Numbered from the stretch's first letter, positions 17,294-27,777 are shown. The stretch is 64,000 bases of DNA from Hyphomonadaceae bacterium (GCA_019747815.1 JAIEQJ010000086.1:1-64000), one strand, 5' to 3'. Program-made: numbers and translations. Notes: generated by a model not told the origin, from the letters alone.

Positions 17294-17988
17294 AACCCAC
17301 GTTCCTTGGCGATCGTGTCGTAGGCGGCATTGATGGCGGCCAGCTTGCGCGTGGCGATCTCCACGAACTCGGCGGGCACGCCGCGCCCCATCAGCCGATC
17401 GGGATGGTTGTCGCGCACCAGCGTGCGATACTGCGCCCTGATCTCGTCGTTGGTGGCGGCAGGATCCAGACGCAGGGCGTCGTAAGGATTGCCATTGTCC
17501 TTGACGAAGCGGGCGCGGAAGAACCGGTACTCGCTGGGCGAGAAGGCGAACCGGCTGGCGATGTCGGCCAGATACCTGTCCTCCTTCGGGTGCAGCACGC
17601 CATCCGCCGTGGCCACGTGCAACAGGCCCTCCAGAACATCCTGCAGCAGCTTCCTGTTGCCCTTGAGCAACGAGGCAATCTGGTTCGCGTAGGCCTCGTA
17701 GCCCTCCACATCCTGCTTGGCCAGATTGAAAATGCGCTCGACATTGGCGGCCTCTGCCGGCGAGGCGCGAAAAATCTGCTTGAAGGCGGCCACCTCGAGC
17801 GGCGCGACGACGCCGTCGGCCTTGGCCATCTTGGCCGACAGCGCAATGACGCCGATGGTGAAGGCCACATCGTTCTGGGGCTCACTGCCCCGATCCAGGC
17901 CGAAGAGGTGGGCCAAGTCGCCCAGCAGGCCGCCTCCGGCCTCTCCGACGGCTCCCGCAAAATCCGAAATCTTCTGCCAAACGGTCAT
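17290..17988 (-). CDS. TerB-like/DnaJ-domain protein (DjlA-like)
   Basis: A 232-residue protein. Residues about 40-150 form a TerB-like helical domain (DVAFTIGVIALSAKMAKADGVVAPLEVAAF ... LLHVATADGVLHPKED). The C-terminus is a J-domain: PYDALRLDPAATNDEIRAQYRTLVRDNHPDRL with the HPD tripeptide. This is the DjlA architecture without the N-terminal membrane helix, so a cytosolic DnaK co-chaperone is likely. It overlaps the amidase gene by 4 bases. ATG 17988 starts MTVWQKI; the frame is open 10 codons upstream. Confidence 0.88.
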   Translation of the reverse strand: MTVWQKISDFAGAVGEAGGGLLGDLAHLFGLDRGSEPQNDVAFTIGVIALSAKMAKADGVVAPLEVAAFKQIFRASPAEAANVERIFNLAKQDVEGYEAYANQIASLLKGNRKLLQDVLEGLLHVATADGVLHPKEDRYLADIASRFAFSPSEYRFFRARFVKDNGNPYDALRLDPAATNDEIRAQYRTLVRDNHPDRLMGRGVPAEFVEIATRKLAAINAAYDTIAKERGF

Positions 17989-18088
17989 GCACCTGCTGCC
18001 CAGTCCCATTTGCCGCACGCCGGAACCGATTGCACGGCGGCACTCTGACCGCTAATCCCGAGAACGTGAGGAATGTCAAGGAAACATC

Positions 18089-19159
18089 ATGGAGCCCTCC
18101 GCAACTGACGCGGTCTTGATACGGCGTGAGGGCCGGGCCGGGCGCATCACCATGAACCGCCCCAAGGCGCTCAATGCCCTGACCTATGGCATGGTGGGCC
18201 AAATTTGGGAGGCCCTGGTCGCTTGGCAGAGCGACCCCACCGTTGAGCTGGTGCTGCTCGAGGGCGCCGGCGATCGTGCGCTGTGCGCCGGCGGGGACGT
18301 GCGCTCCCTCTACGAGAGCAGAGCCGATGGCTCCGGCTTCGCCCGCACGTTCTGGCGCGATGAGTATCGCCTCAATGCGCTGATCGGCCGCTATCGCAAA
18401 CCTTACGTCGCCCTCCAGGACGGCATCGTCATGGGCGGCGGCATCGGCCTGTCCGGCCACGCGGCCTACCGTATTGTCACGGAGCGCTCCCAGCTCGCCA
18501 TGCCGGAGACCGGCATCGGCCTCATTCCGGATGTCGGCGGCACCTGGCTGCTCGCGCATGCGCCGGGGCAGGCGGGCCTCTACCTCGGCCTGACCGGCGA
18601 GACCATGCATGCGGCCGACGCCGTGCATGCCGGGTTCTCCGATTCGTTTCTGCCTTCGGCCAACGTGAGCGCCCTCACCGCACAGCTCTGCGACCCGAAG
18701 GGCGGCGACGTGGCGACCGTCGTCGCCAGATCCGCCCAGCAGCCCGGACCGTCGGCGCTCGCAGCCAAGGGCGGCGACATCGACAAGGCCTTTGCCGGCG
18801 ACACGATGGAGGCCATTCTGGCGACGCTTGCGCGCATGCCGGGCGACTGGGCGGCCAAGACGCATGCCACCCTCATGCAGAAATCGCCGAAGGCACAGAA
18901 GCTGACCCTGGCCGCCATTCGCAAGGCGCGCTCCCTGCGATCGCTCCAAGAGGCATTGACCGTGGAGTTTCGCCTGACCGTGCGCCTGTTCGAAGACGGC
19001 GAATTCCCCGAGGGCGTGCGCGCGTTGATCATCGACAAGGACCGCGCGCCGAAGTGGTCGCCGCCCCGGCTCGACGGCGTCGCGGACACCCTGGTCGAGC
19101 AGTATCTGGCGCCCCTCCCGCACGGCGCGGATTTAACCTTCGAGGCCGGCAACCGATGA
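18089..19159 (+). CDS. 3-hydroxyisobutyryl-CoA hydrolase / enoyl-CoA hydratase family
   Basis: A 356-residue crotonase-fold protein of the 3-hydroxyisobutyryl-CoA hydrolase type (valine catabolism; some act on 3-hydroxypropionyl-CoA). Diagnostic blocks are ITMNRPKALNALT, LEGAGDRALCAGGDVRSLY (oxyanion hole region), YVALQDGIVMGGGIGLSGH, and MPETGIGLIPDVGGTWLL with the catalytic Glu/Asp pair; then EFRLTVR near the C-terminus. Length matches HIBCH rather than short hydratases. Its stop overlaps the next start as ATGA. Confidence 0.87.
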   Translation: MEPSATDAVLIRREGRAGRITMNRPKALNALTYGMVGQIWEALVAWQSDPTVELVLLEGAGDRALCAGGDVRSLYESRADGSGFARTFWRDEYRLNALIGRYRKPYVALQDGIVMGGGIGLSGHAAYRIVTERSQLAMPETGIGLIPDVGGTWLLAHAPGQAGLYLGLTGETMHAADAVHAGFSDSFLPSANVSALTAQLCDPKGGDVATVVARSAQQPGPSALAAKGGDIDKAFAGDTMEAILATLARMPGDWAAKTHATLMQKSPKAQKLTLAAIRKARSLRSLQEALTVEFRLTVRLFEDGEFPEGVRALIIDKDRAPKWSPPRLDGVADTLVEQYLAPLPHGADLTFEAGNR

Positions 19160-20397
19160 CCGCAAACCCATCCCAAGGTCCGCTCGCGGGCATGCGCGTG
19201 CTCGACCTCTCCCACGTCATGGCCGGGCCGGTGTGCGCCCTGATGCTCGCCGACATGGGCGCGGACGTCATCAAGATCGAGCGCATCCCCGTCGGCGACG
19301 ACAGCCGGCAGATGCTGACGCCCTCCATCCAGGGCGAGTCGGCCGCCTTCATGATGATGAACCGCAACAAGCGCGGGCTGGCCCTCGACCTCAAGAAGCC
19401 CAAGGGTCAGGAGGTCTTGAAGCGCCTCGTCAGGGACGCCGATGCGCTGATCGAGAACTACCGCAAGGGCACGATGGAGAAGTTCGGCCTCGGCTATGAC
19501 GTGCTCAAGGGCGTCAACCCCGGTCTCATCTATTGTGAGATCTCGGGCTTCGGCCGTACGGGACCGCTCGCAAGCCAGGGCGGCTTCGATCTCGTCACCC
19601 AAGGCATGTCCGGCCTCATGTCCATCACGGGAGAGGGGCCGGGCCGGCCGCCGGTCAAGGTCGGCGCCCCCATCACCGACATCACCGCGGGGCTGCTGGC
19701 CTGCATCGGCATCAACGCCGCCTACGCGCACAAGCTCAAGACCGGCCAGGGCCAACGCGTCGACACCTCGCTGTTCGAGGCCGGCATCATCCAGACCTAC
19801 TGGCAGTCGGCCATCGCCTTCGCCACCGGCGTGTCGCCCGGACCGCTGGGCTCCGCGCACCCGCTGAGCGCACCCTACCAGGCGTTCGAGACCCGGGACG
19901 GCTGGATCACGCTCGGCACCTCGAACCAGAAGACGTGGGGGCAGTTTCTCGCAATCCTCGACGCCCCCGAGGTCGCCGGCGATCCCCGCTTCAGCGACAA
20001 TGCCGGCCGCATGGCCAACCTGCCCGCGCTGGTCGCCGCGCTGACCTCGCGTTTCAAGCACCGCACGACGGCCGAGTGGCTGGCCCTGCTGGAGAAGGCC
20101 GGCGTGCCGGCCGGGCCGGTGCTGTCCGTCCGGGAGATGCACGCCCACCCCCAGACCCAGGCGCGCGACATGGTGCCCACCGTCGCGCACACGACGGCCG
20201 GCCGGGTGCAGACGCTCGGGTTGCCGATCAAATTCTCCGGCACGCCCGGGGCGATCGCGCGCGGCGCGCCGGTCTATGGAGAGCATGGCCGTGAGATTCT
20301 CGCGCAAGCCGGCTATAAGCCGGCCGAGATCGACGCGCTTGTCGCCGAAAACGTGATAGCTGAACCTTCCCAATCGTCTGGAGCGAAGTCCTCATGA
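19156..20397 (+). CDS. CaiB/BaiF family (class III) CoA-transferase
   Basis: A 413-residue formyl-CoA-transferase-like enzyme moving CoA between acids. It has the family N-terminus ([31 protein letters not shown]), [16 protein letters not shown], and the catalytic Asp in [16 protein letters not shown]. The substrate cannot be read from sequence. It is coupled by ATGA overlaps to a hydroxyacyl-CoA hydrolase upstream and malate synthase G downstream, so an acyl-CoA route feeding glyoxylate or acetyl-CoA metabolism is plausible. Confidence 0.9.
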   Translation: MTANPSQGPLAGMRVLDLSHVMAGPVCALMLADMGADVIKIERIPVGDDSRQMLTPSIQGESAAFMMMNRNKRGLALDLKKPKGQEVLKRLVRDADALIENYRKGTMEKFGLGYDVLKGVNPGLIYCEISGFGRTGPLASQGGFDLVTQGMSGLMSITGEGPGRPPVKVGAPITDITAGLLACIGINAAYAHKLKTGQGQRVDTSLFEAGIIQTYWQSAIAFATGVSPGPLGSAHPLSAPYQAFETRDGWITLGTSNQKTWGQFLAILDAPEVAGDPRFSDNAGRMANLPALVAALTSRFKHRTTAEWLALLEKAGVPAGPVLSVREMHAHPQTQARDMVPTVAHTTAGRVQTLGLPIKFSGTPGAIARGAPVYGEHGREILAQAGYKPAEIDALVAENVIAEPSQSSGAKSS

Positions 20398-22601
20398 CCG
20401 AACGCGTCGTCGTCGACGGCCTGAGCGTCGCAAAGGTTCTCTACGAGTTCATCGGCCGGGAGGTGCTGCCGGGCACCGGCATTCCGGAATCGGCCTTCTG
20501 GGCCCGGCTCGACCGCATCATCCACGACCTGGCGCCGAAGAATCGCGCGCTGCTGGAGAAGCGCGACGACCTGCAGGCCAAGATCGACGCGTGGCATCGC
20601 GCGCGCAGGGGCAAGCCGTTCGATCTGCCGGCCTACAAGACCTTCCTGAGCGAGATCGGCTATCTCGTGCCGGAAGGGCCAGACTTCGCCGTCGACACGG
20701 CCAATGTCGACGATGAGATTGCGCACATCGCCGGCCCCCAGCTGGTCGTGCCGGTGACCAATGCGCGCTATGCCCTCAACGCCGCCAACGCCCGCTGGGG
20801 CAGCCTGTACGACGCGCTCTACGGCACCGACGCCCTGCCGGAGGACGGCGGCGCCACCCGCAGCGGCAGCTACAATCCCGTCCGCGGCGCCAAGGTGTTC
20901 GCCTGGACCAAGCGCTTCCTCGACGACACGGCGCCGCTCGCCAAAGGCTCGCATACCGACGTCAAGGCCTATGCTGTCCGCGACGGGCGGCTGGTGGTCA
21001 GCTTCGACAGCATCGAGGAGACCTGGCGCGACGAGCCGGCCAGGCTGGTGGGCCTCGCCGACCCGACGCAGTTCGCGGGCTATCGCGGCAATCCCTCCGA
21101 GCCGCGCGGCATCCTCATCGCCCACAACGGCCTGCACGTGGAAATTCAGATCGACAACCGCCACTACATCGGCAAGGCCGACATCGCCGGCGTGGCGGAT
21201 GTGATCCTGGAGGCCGCCGTCACGACCATCGTCGACCTGGAAGATTCGATTGCCGCCGCCGATCCCGCCGACAAGGTGGCGGCCTATCGCAACTGGCTGG
21301 GCCTGATGCGCGGCACGCTGACCGCGACGTTCCAGAAGGCCGGCAAGGAAATGGGGCGCCGGCTCAACCCCGACCGCGTCTACACCATGCCGGACGGCAG
21401 CGGCGACATCACCCTCAACGGGCGCAGCCTGCTGCTGGTGCGCAACGTCGGGCACCTGACGATGGACACCTCCATCCTCGACCGGCACAACCAGCCCGTG
21501 CCCGAAGGCATCCTCGATTGCGTGGTGACCTCCCTCATCGCCATGCACGACCTCAAGGGCAACACCAGCACGAGAAACAGCCGCGCCGGCTCGGTCTACA
21601 TCGTCAAGCCGAAGATGCACGGGCCCGACGAGGTGGCCTTCGCCAACGAGCTGTTCGACCGCACCGAGGATGCGCTGGGTCTCGCCCGCCACACGCTCAA
21701 GATGGGCATCATGGACGAGGAGCGGCGCACCACGGTCACGCTCAAGGAGTGCATCCGCGCCGCCCGCCATCGCGTGTGCTTCATCAACACGGGCTTCCTC
21801 GATCGTACGGGCGACGAGATCCACACCGCCATGGAGGCCGGCCCGATGATCCGCAAGGGCGATATGCGCGCCACGCCCTGGATCAAGGCCTACGAGGACT
21901 GGAACGTCGACGTCGGCCTCGCCTGCGGCCTGCCGGGCCATGCCCAGATCGGCAAGGGCATGTGGGCGATGCCCGATCGCATGGCCGACATGATGGTGCA
22001 GAAGATCGCCCACGTCGAAGCGGGCGCCAACACGGCGTGGGTTCCCTCGCCCACGGCCGCGACCCTGCACGCGCTGCATTATCACAAGGTGAGCGTGTCC
22101 AGGCGCCAGGCCGAGCTCAAGTCGCGGCCGCGCGCATCGCTCGATCATATCCTGACCATCCCGGTGGCCGACCGCGTGAACTGGTCGCCCGAGGACATCC
22201 AGCGCGAGCTCGACAACAACGCACAGGGCATCCTGGGCTACGTGGTGCGCTGGATCGACCAGGGGGTGGGGTGCTCGAAGGTGCCCGACATCAACAACAT
22301 CGGCTTGATGGAGGACCGCGCCACGTTGCGCATCTCCAGCCAGCACATCGCCAACTGGCTGGCGCACGGCATTACCACGCAGGCGCAGGTGATGGAGACC
22401 ATGCGGCGCATGGCGGCGGTGGTCGACAAGCAGAACGCCGGCGACCCCCTCTATCGCCCCATGGCGCCGAATTTCGACGCCTCCGTCGCCTTCCAGGCCG
22501 CCTGCGACCTCGTCCTCAAGGGCCGCGAGCAGCCCAACGGCTACACCGAGCCGATCCTGCACGCCCGCCGCGTCGAGGCGAAGGCGCGGGGCGAGGGCTA
22601 G
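20394..22601 (+). CDS. glcB: malate synthase G
   Basis: A 735-residue monomeric malate synthase that condenses glyoxylate and acetyl-CoA to malate. Length is close to E. coli GlcB. Conserved parts include [19 protein letters not shown] near the N-terminus, [29 protein letters not shown], the [24 protein letters not shown] region, and [33 protein letters not shown] lies 8 bases upstream of the ATG, which overlaps the CoA-transferase stop. It is the last gene of the three-gene unit. Confidence 0.97.
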   Translation: MTERVVVDGLSVAKVLYEFIGREVLPGTGIPESAFWARLDRIIHDLAPKNRALLEKRDDLQAKIDAWHRARRGKPFDLPAYKTFLSEIGYLVPEGPDFAVDTANVDDEIAHIAGPQLVVPVTNARYALNAANARWGSLYDALYGTDALPEDGGATRSGSYNPVRGAKVFAWTKRFLDDTAPLAKGSHTDVKAYAVRDGRLVVSFDSIEETWRDEPARLVGLADPTQFAGYRGNPSEPRGILIAHNGLHVEIQIDNRHYIGKADIAGVADVILEAAVTTIVDLEDSIAAADPADKVAAYRNWLGLMRGTLTATFQKAGKEMGRRLNPDRVYTMPDGSGDITLNGRSLLLVRNVGHLTMDTSILDRHNQPVPEGILDCVVTSLIAMHDLKGNTSTRNSRAGSVYIVKPKMHGPDEVAFANELFDRTEDALGLARHTLKMGIMDEERRTTVTLKECIRAARHRVCFINTGFLDRTGDEIHTAMEAGPMIRKGDMRATPWIKAYEDWNVDVGLACGLPGHAQIGKGMWAMPDRMADMMVQKIAHVEAGANTAWVPSPTAATLHALHYHKVSVSRRQAELKSRPRASLDHILTIPVADRVNWSPEDIQRELDNNAQGILGYVVRWIDQGVGCSKVPDINNIGLMEDRATLRISSQHIANWLAHGITTQAQVMETMRRMAAVVDKQNAGDPLYRPMAPNFDASVAFQAACDLVLKGREQPNGYTEPILHARRVEAKARGEG

Positions 22602-22699
22602 AGCAGGATCGCTTCGGATTGAAGCACCTTGCCACAATGGCGAGGGCCTCGGCCGAAGCGTGGCTCCTGCTCTGCATCAGTTGCTGAGAGTGCGATTCA

Positions 22700-22735
22700 C
22701 GTTTCAATTGGAAGCTGCGCTTCCCATATGAAACG
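22700..22735. repeat. palindromic unit / terminator-like hairpin between convergent genes
   Basis: Arms CGTTTCAATTGGAAGC and GCTTCCCATATGAAACG pair imperfectly around TGC. It lies in the 140-base gap between glcB (plus) and the parE-type toxin (minus). The sequence style resembles intergenic repeats of Rhizobiales. It has no long T-run, so a terminator role is possible but not shown. Confidence 0.45.
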
Positions 22736-22741
22736 ATCGCG

Positions 22742-23056
22742 CTAGGGGTCCTCGTCCGCCTCAATTTCACTGACGGAGATGGGCTCGCGCCGGCCGTGGC
22801 GAACACGAAGAATGCGCACCTCGTCATCGGCTCCGACAACTGTGTAGAATATCAGATACGGGTAGCGCACGACCGGCAGAACGCGAATGTCGCTACGGTC
22901 GGTCTGGTGCCCCATGCCGGGAAATTCGCCGAGCTTTTCGCACAGTTCCTCAATGCGGGCGATCACACGGACGGCTGCACGAGGATTGCGTTCCGCAATG
23001 TAGACGTGAATCTCTTCGATCTGTACGAGGGCTCGCCTGTTGTAGCGAACCTTCAT
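22742..23056 (-). CDS. ParE/RelE-family toxin
   Basis: A 104-residue toxin of the ParE/RelE superfamily: MKVRYNRRALVQIEEIHVYIAERNPRAA opening, GMGHQTDRSDIRVLPVVRYPYLIFYTV, and VRILRVRHGRREP near the C-terminus. ParE toxins poison gyrase; RelE-type members cleave mRNA, and the two are hard to separate by eye. The R-x-L-P-V-V-x-Y-P-Y-L-I-F-Y block favours ParE. It overlaps the upstream antitoxin gene as ATGA, the normal order. Confidence 0.88.
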   Translation of the reverse strand: MKVRYNRRALVQIEEIHVYIAERNPRAAVRVIARIEELCEKLGEFPGMGHQTDRSDIRVLPVVRYPYLIFYTVVGADDEVRILRVRHGRREPISVSEIEADEDP

Positions 23057-23280
23057 CCCCTGAGACGCGCGAATAGCGCAGCAGCCTCGTCGTTACCAGC
23101 GACTTCGCCGCGCTTCATTTCCTCTAGTGCCTCGAGAATATCTGCGCGCTCTTCGTCATCGAGGCGATAGACGCCGGTATGTCGCTGCTCAATCTCGATG
23201 ACGGAGCGCACGACCTCCTCCTGCGCTGCCTTCGGCAAGGCGGCCACCCGTTCGATCAGATTTTCAAGGACCTTGTTCAT
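23053..23280 (-). CDS. antitoxin of the ParE-type module
   Basis: A 75-residue acidic, helical protein (NKVLENLIERVAALPKAAQEEVVRSVIEIEQ ... ILEALEEMKRGEVAGNDEAAALFARLRG). The C-terminal EMKRGEVAGNDEAAALFARLRG looks like a toxin-binding tail. The N-terminus is not a typical ribbon-helix-helix ParD, so DNA binding is uncertain. No ribosome-binding site is visible; a TATTCT hexamer ends 9 bases before the ATG, so the mRNA may be leaderless. An inverted TCAC-CCC-GTGA sequence at 23297-23307 could be an operator. Confidence 0.75.
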   Translation of the reverse strand: MNKVLENLIERVAALPKAAQEEVVRSVIEIEQRHTGVYRLDDEERADILEALEEMKRGEVAGNDEAAALFARLRG

Positions 23281-23476
23281 GGCATGCGTAGAATATCACG
23301 GGGTGACCAATTTCGCCATTCATGCCCTCATCCTGAAGCTCTCCGCGCCATATGGAGTACTACACCAGCAAATCCCGCCTACCGAAGCGGATGCGGCCGG
23401 CCCCCTCTGCGGGTAGGCAACATCACCGTCCGGGTGGTAGGGAGGATGCAAGCACGACAAAACCTACGGGAACGCC

Positions 23477-24712
23477 ATGACCACCCAAGCGTTCGACTTC
23501 ACGCCGCTGCTGGCGCCCAACCCGCCGGCGCCGGCCGAGCGCTATGCGGGCTTTCCGAAGTACAATTTCGTCGGCGGCCATAACGATCCCGAGCATCTGC
23601 CGCTCGACGAGCTGATCGCAGCGGCCACGGCGGTGCTGAAGCGCGAAGGCCGCACGCTCGCCACCTACGGCCTCAACAGCGGTCCGCTGGGCTACCGGCC
23701 GCTGCGCGCGTTCCTGACGCAGAAGCTGCAGGGCCACGCCGGCATCACCTGCAGCCCCGACGAGATCCTGCTCACCTCGGGCTCGCTGCAGGGGCTCGAC
23801 CTCGTCAATGCGCTTCTGCTCTCCCGCGGCGACACCGTGCTGGTCGAGCGCGACAACTACGGGGGAACGCTGTCCCGGCTCGCCCGGCTTGGGGTGAACG
23901 CCATCGGCATCCCGCTGGACGAGGGCGGCATGCGCATGGATGCGCTGGCCGCAGCCCTCGACGACTGCAAGCGCCGCGGCGTCAGGCCGAAGTACATCTA
24001 CACCATACCGACGGTGCAGAACCCCACCGGCACCATCCTGGACGAGGCACGGCGCGCCGAGCTCCTGAAGCTGTCGCACGCGCACGGCGTGCCGATCTTC
24101 GAGGACGAGTGCTATTCCGACCTGATCTGGGACGGCCGCCGGCCGCCGGCGCTCTACGCCATGGCCAACGGGCAGGGCGTGATCCACATCGGCTCGTTCT
24201 CCAAGTCGGTCGCGCCGGCGCTGCGGGTGGGCTACGTCGTCGCCCCCTGGAACGTGCTGGCACGCATCCTGGCGCTCAAGACGGATGCCGGCTCCGGCGC
24301 GCTGGAGCAGATGCTGCTGGCGGAGTATTGCACCGCGCATTTCGCCGCGCACGTGCCCAAGCTCAATCGCGGGCTGCGCGCCAAGCTCGAGACGCTGATG
24401 GAGGCGCTGGCCGAGCACTTCGGCACGGCCGCGGAATTCACCGACCCGCCGGGCGGCATCTTCCTGTGGGTGAAGCTGCCGGACCAGGTCGATACGCAAA
24501 AGCTGGCGCAGGTCGCCCTGGCCGAAGGCGTTGCCATCAATCCCGGGCCCGAATGGTCGCTCGACAAGGAGCGCGGCAAGAGGCGTCTGCGACTGTGCTT
24601 TGCCAATCCCACCAAGGAGGAAATCCGCCAGGGCGTGGCGGCGCTCGCCCACATCTGCCACCGCGAGTTCGGCGTGCCCGCCCGCATCGCCAACGTCGCG
24701 CGGCAGGCTTAG
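23477..24712 (+). CDS. PLP-dependent aminotransferase (LysN/ARO8-like class I/II)
   Basis: A 411-residue fold-type I aminotransferase. It shows TYGLNSGPLGYRPLRAFL, ITCSPDEILLTSGSLQGLDLV, YTIPTVQNPTGTIL, the PLP region EDECYSDLIWDG, and the Schiff-base lysine in GSFSKSVAPALRVGYVV. The pattern matches 2-aminoadipate aminotransferase-like enzymes and GntR-associated aminotransferase domains. Substrate unknown. It is divergent from the toxin-antitoxin pair and convergent with the 2OG oxygenase gene. Confidence 0.88.
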   Translation: MTTQAFDFTPLLAPNPPAPAERYAGFPKYNFVGGHNDPEHLPLDELIAAATAVLKREGRTLATYGLNSGPLGYRPLRAFLTQKLQGHAGITCSPDEILLTSGSLQGLDLVNALLLSRGDTVLVERDNYGGTLSRLARLGVNAIGIPLDEGGMRMDALAAALDDCKRRGVRPKYIYTIPTVQNPTGTILDEARRAELLKLSHAHGVPIFEDECYSDLIWDGRRPPALYAMANGQGVIHIGSFSKSVAPALRVGYVVAPWNVLARILALKTDAGSGALEQMLLAEYCTAHFAAHVPKLNRGLRAKLETLMEALAEHFGTAAEFTDPPGGIFLWVKLPDQVDTQKLAQVALAEGVAINPGPEWSLDKERGKRRLRLCFANPTKEEIRQGVAALAHICHREFGVPARIANVARQA

Positions 24713-24722
24713 CGCATCGCCG

Positions 24723-25457
24723 CTACCTGGCGTCGTGGAAGATCACGCCCAGCGTGTGCCGTTGCCCCGAGCGCAGCCGGCTGACGCCGTGGCGCATCAT
24801 CACCCGATAGATGCCGCGCGTGCCCGATACGGGCCGGTGATGCACCGGAAAGATCACGCCTTCGCCCTGCCTGAGCGGCACCACCTCGGCGCGTGACTGC
24901 ATGCGCGGGCGCTGCTCGGTCAGCACGAACTCGCCGCCGGTGAAATCCGTGCCGGGCTGCGACAGCAGGATCGCAATCTGCAGCGGAAAGACGTGCTCGC
25001 CGTAGAGGTCCTGGTGCAGGCAGTTGTAGTCGCCGGGTCCATACTGCAAGAGCAGCGGCGTCGGCTTGCCCTGGCCGGCCTGGTGACAGCGCTGAAGGAA
25101 TGCATCGTGCGCGGCCGGATACCGCACCGCGATGCCCATCTGCTCGTTCCAGCGATTGGCTATCTTCGCCAGCTCCGGATAGAGCCTGGTGCGCACATCG
25201 GCCACCCGCGTCGGCAGCGGGTAGGCGAAGTATTTGTACTCGCCGCGACCAAAGCCGTGCCGCGCCATCACGATGCGGCTGCGGAACGGCACCTCGGAGG
25301 CATAGAGGCCGCTGATGGCGCCGCAGTCGCCGGGCGACAGCAGCGGTCCCACGGTGGCACAGCCGTGGGCATCGAGCTCCGCGGCAACCTGGCCCCAATC
25401 GATGGCGGCCCGGCTGCTGCGACGGGCCGGGCCACGCTCCAGCTCGGTGATGGCCAT
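24723..25457 (-). CDS. 2-oxoglutarate/Fe(II)-dependent oxygenase
   Basis: A 244-residue cupin-fold oxygenase of the 2OG-Fe(II)/proline-hydroxylase-like family. The metal site is visible as HxD in NCLHQDLYGEHVFPLQIAILLSQPG and the distal His in FPVHHRPVSGTRGIYRVMMRHGVSR, with the 2OG-binding Arg nearby. It resembles proteins annotated as 2OG-Fe(II) oxygenases fused or linked to DNA-alkylation repair, but no specific substrate is supported. AAGGAGAG lies 8 bases before the ATG. Confidence 0.85.
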   Translation of the reverse strand: MAITELERGPARRSSRAAIDWGQVAAELDAHGCATVGPLLSPGDCGAISGLYASEVPFRSRIVMARHGFGRGEYKYFAYPLPTRVADVRTRLYPELAKIANRWNEQMGIAVRYPAAHDAFLQRCHQAGQGKPTPLLLQYGPGDYNCLHQDLYGEHVFPLQIAILLSQPGTDFTGGEFVLTEQRPRMQSRAEVVPLRQGEGVIFPVHHRPVSGTRGIYRVMMRHGVSRLRSGQRHTLGVIFHDAR

Positions 25458-25630
25458 GGTCGTCTCTCCTTGTGATCTGGGGAGAGACTAAGCCCGTGCC
25501 GCCCTGGCCGCGACCCGATTCCGGCACTGGCGTTTGTCAACTAGGCTTGGCGCTATGCTGAACCGGACAGCCGTGAGGCGTGCTTCCAGCATGACGCGCT
25601 CGGCCGGGATGACAAGGACGTGTTTTCGCA

Positions 25631-27340
25631 CTAAGCCACGATCAGCGGCCGGCCGAAGCCGTAGACCTGGCGCAGCTTGGCGCAGATCTCGCCGTGCGTG
25701 ACCCCGGCACAGGCGGCCTCGACCAGCCGCTCGTAGACGTTCTCGGTCTTGCTTTCGGCTGCCCGCGCCAGGGCGTCGAGCGCGCCCTCAACCTGCGCCC
25801 GGTCGCGCCCCGCCTTGAACCGCTTGAGACGCTTGATCTGGGCTTCGATCGTCCTCCGCGGCGGCGGCTTCAGCGCCTGGCGCGCCATCTCCTCCGCGGC
25901 CGGCAGCCGGTACCTGTTGACGCCGACCACCGTTTGCGTGCCGGCATCGATCCGCTCCTGGAACGCCAGCGCCGACTCGCCGCAGATCTGCTGCGGCAGG
26001 CCCGCCTCCACTGCCGCGTACATGCCGCCCGCCGCATCGATGCGCGCGATCACCTCGCGGATCTTGGCTTCCATCTGGTCGGTCAGTGCTTCCACGTAGT
26101 AGGAGCCGCCCAGCGGATCGATCACGTCGGTGAGATGCGCCTCCTCCTTCAGGATATTCTGGGTGGCGATGGCGATGCGGGCCGCCTTCTCGGTCGGCAC
26201 CGACAGCACCTCGTCATAGGAATCTGTATGCAGCGATTGCAGCCCGCCGAAGATGCCGGCCATCGCCTGCACGGCCACGCGCGGAATGTTGTTGAGCGGC
26301 TGCTCGCGCGTGAGGTCCACGCCCGACGTCTGCCCGTGGAACTTGAAGCGCCACGACTTGGCATCCCTGGCGCCGAAGCGGTTGCGGGTGAGATCGGCCC
26401 AGATGCGCCGGCCGGCCCGGAATTTCGCCACCTCCTCGAAGAAGCTCATCGAGATGTCGAAGAAGAACGTGAAGCGCGGCAGGAACTGGTCCGGGTCCCA
26501 GCCCCGCGCCAGACAGTCGTTCGCGTATTGGATGGCCGACGACAGCGTCAGCCCCATGGCCTCGGCCGGCGTGGCGCCTGCCTGCTGCATGTGCTGGCCG
26601 ACGATGGAGAGCGGGTTCCATTGCGGCACGTGCCGGCGTGCGAACGCGATGTGATCGAGCTGCACGCGCCGCGCGCCCGGCAGCGCCAGGCGGAAGAACA
26701 TGTGGTTGGCGACGAAGTGCGAGAGATAGTCCGACTGGTTGGAGGTGCCTGAAATCTGCGTCCAGGGAATGCCGCGACGCCTGGCGACGGCCAGCTCCAG
26801 GGCCAGCAGCGTGAACGGCGAGGGATCGTTGAGGGCGGTGGAGATCTCGCCGATGGGAATGCCGTCGAGGCAGATCTCCATGTCCTCGACCGAATTGACC
26901 GTCACGCCGCAGGTGCCGAGAATTTCCACCGGCATCTCATCGGCGTCATAGCCGCGATAGACCGAGTTGCAGGGGATCAGCGATACGGCCGTGCCGCCGT
27001 GCGCCAGGATGGCCTTCAGCCGCGCGTTGTAGTCCTCGGGCACGCCGAGGCCGATCAGCTGGCGCTGCGTCCAGGTGCGTCCGCGATGCATGCTGGCGTA
27101 GATGCCGCGGGTCATGGGCAGCTGGCCGGGGAAGCCAAGCGCCTCCATGTAGCGGTCGGCGGCATGGTCCTCGGGCGTGTAGATCGGCTTCACCTCGATG
27201 CCCGAGCGGTTCTTGGGGTTGGCCTTGCCGCCCAATCCGGCCTGCACCTCCGCCCGCCATCGGGCGCGCGCCTTGTCGTAGTTGGACAGGGGCAACGGCA
27301 CCGTGCCCGACGCGCCGCCCGCCTTCGCGCGCCTGGTCAT
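25631..27340 (-). CDS. B12-dependent acyl-CoA mutase, large subunit (atypical methylmalonyl-CoA mutase family)
   Basis: A 569-residue (beta/alpha)8 mutase domain without its own B12 domain, which is encoded next door. Family blocks: [18 protein letters not shown] (residues 79-96), [66 protein letters not shown], and [25 protein letters not shown]. Canonical methylmalonyl-CoA mutase has a T-M-Y motif where this protein has S-M-H85, and Tyr-His where this has Gln-His; these positions shape the acyl pocket. So another short acyl-CoA is the probable substrate. The start overlaps the B12 gene stop (ATGA). Confidence 0.85.
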   Translation of the reverse strand: MTRRAKAGGASGTVPLPLSNYDKARARWRAEVQAGLGGKANPKNRSGIEVKPIYTPEDHAADRYMEALGFPGQLPMTRGIYASMHRGRTWTQRQLIGLGVPEDYNARLKAILAHGGTAVSLIPCNSVYRGYDADEMPVEILGTCGVTVNSVEDMEICLDGIPIGEISTALNDPSPFTLLALELAVARRRGIPWTQISGTSNQSDYLSHFVANHMFFRLALPGARRVQLDHIAFARRHVPQWNPLSIVGQHMQQAGATPAEAMGLTLSSAIQYANDCLARGWDPDQFLPRFTFFFDISMSFFEEVAKFRAGRRIWADLTRNRFGARDAKSWRFKFHGQTSGVDLTREQPLNNIPRVAVQAMAGIFGGLQSLHTDSYDEVLSVPTEKAARIAIATQNILKEEAHLTDVIDPLGGSYYVEALTDQMEAKIREVIARIDAAGGMYAAVEAGLPQQICGESALAFQERIDAGTQTVVGVNRYRLPAAEEMARQALKPPPRRTIEAQIKRLKRFKAGRDRAQVEGALDALARAAESKTENVYERLVEAACAGVTHGEICAKLRQVYGFGRPLIVA

Positions 27341-27777
27341 GCCAGCACCTCCTTCGCCTTGGCCGCTCGCGCCTCCGCGGCCAGCGCCGCCACACCGGAC
27401 ACGATCTCCTCCCGCGAGGCCCCGGGATGAAACACGAGCCTCACCCCGGCCTTCTTGAGCTTCTTCTCGTCCTCATCGGGCACGATGCCGCCGATGATTA
27501 CTGGAACATCGGCCATGCCGGCCTTCCTGAGCGCCTGCATCAGCTTGGGCACCAGCCGATGGTCGGTCGCCAGCGAGGAGATGCCGATCACGTCCACATC
27601 CTCCTCCTCCGCCAGCCGGATGACCTGGGTGATCTCCTGCCAGGGCGGCGTGTAGAGAACCTCCATGCCGGCATCGCGCAGGAAGGCCGCCACCACGCGG
27701 CTGCCCCGATCGTGGCCGTCCAGCCCGATCTTGGTGATCAGCACCTTCGGCGGATGCACATCGTTTCTCGGGCTCAT
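27337..27777 (-). CDS. cobalamin-binding small subunit of the acyl-CoA mutase
   Basis: A 146-residue B12-binding Rossmann domain. The DxHxxG motif is D20-G-H22-D-R-G25, with His22 as the expected lower cobalt ligand; [13 protein letters not shown] and [20 protein letters not shown] complete the nucleotide-tail pocket. It should join the large subunit encoded downstream, as in isobutyryl-CoA- and 2-hydroxyisobutyryl-CoA-mutase-type two-chain enzymes. It overlaps tetR upstream and the mutase downstream by 4 bases each. Confidence 0.92.
   Translation of the reverse strand: MSPRNDVHPPKVLITKIGLDGHDRGSRVVAAFLRDAGMEVLYTPPWQEITQVIRLAEEEDVDVIGISSLATDHRLVPKLMQALRKAGMADVPVIIGGIVPDEDEKKLKKAGVRLVFHPGASREEIVSGVAALAAEARAAKAKEVLA

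Noticed and set aside
20313-22637. A 774-codon open frame antisense to malate synthase G
   Set aside because: Shadow of glcB in a high-GC genome; low-complexity composition and no motif.
26625-26634. GGCACGTGCC palindrome inside the acyl-CoA mutase gene as a second parS site
   Set aside because: Only the CACGTG core matches; the essential GTTTC/GAAAC flanks are absent and it lies in conserved coding sequence.
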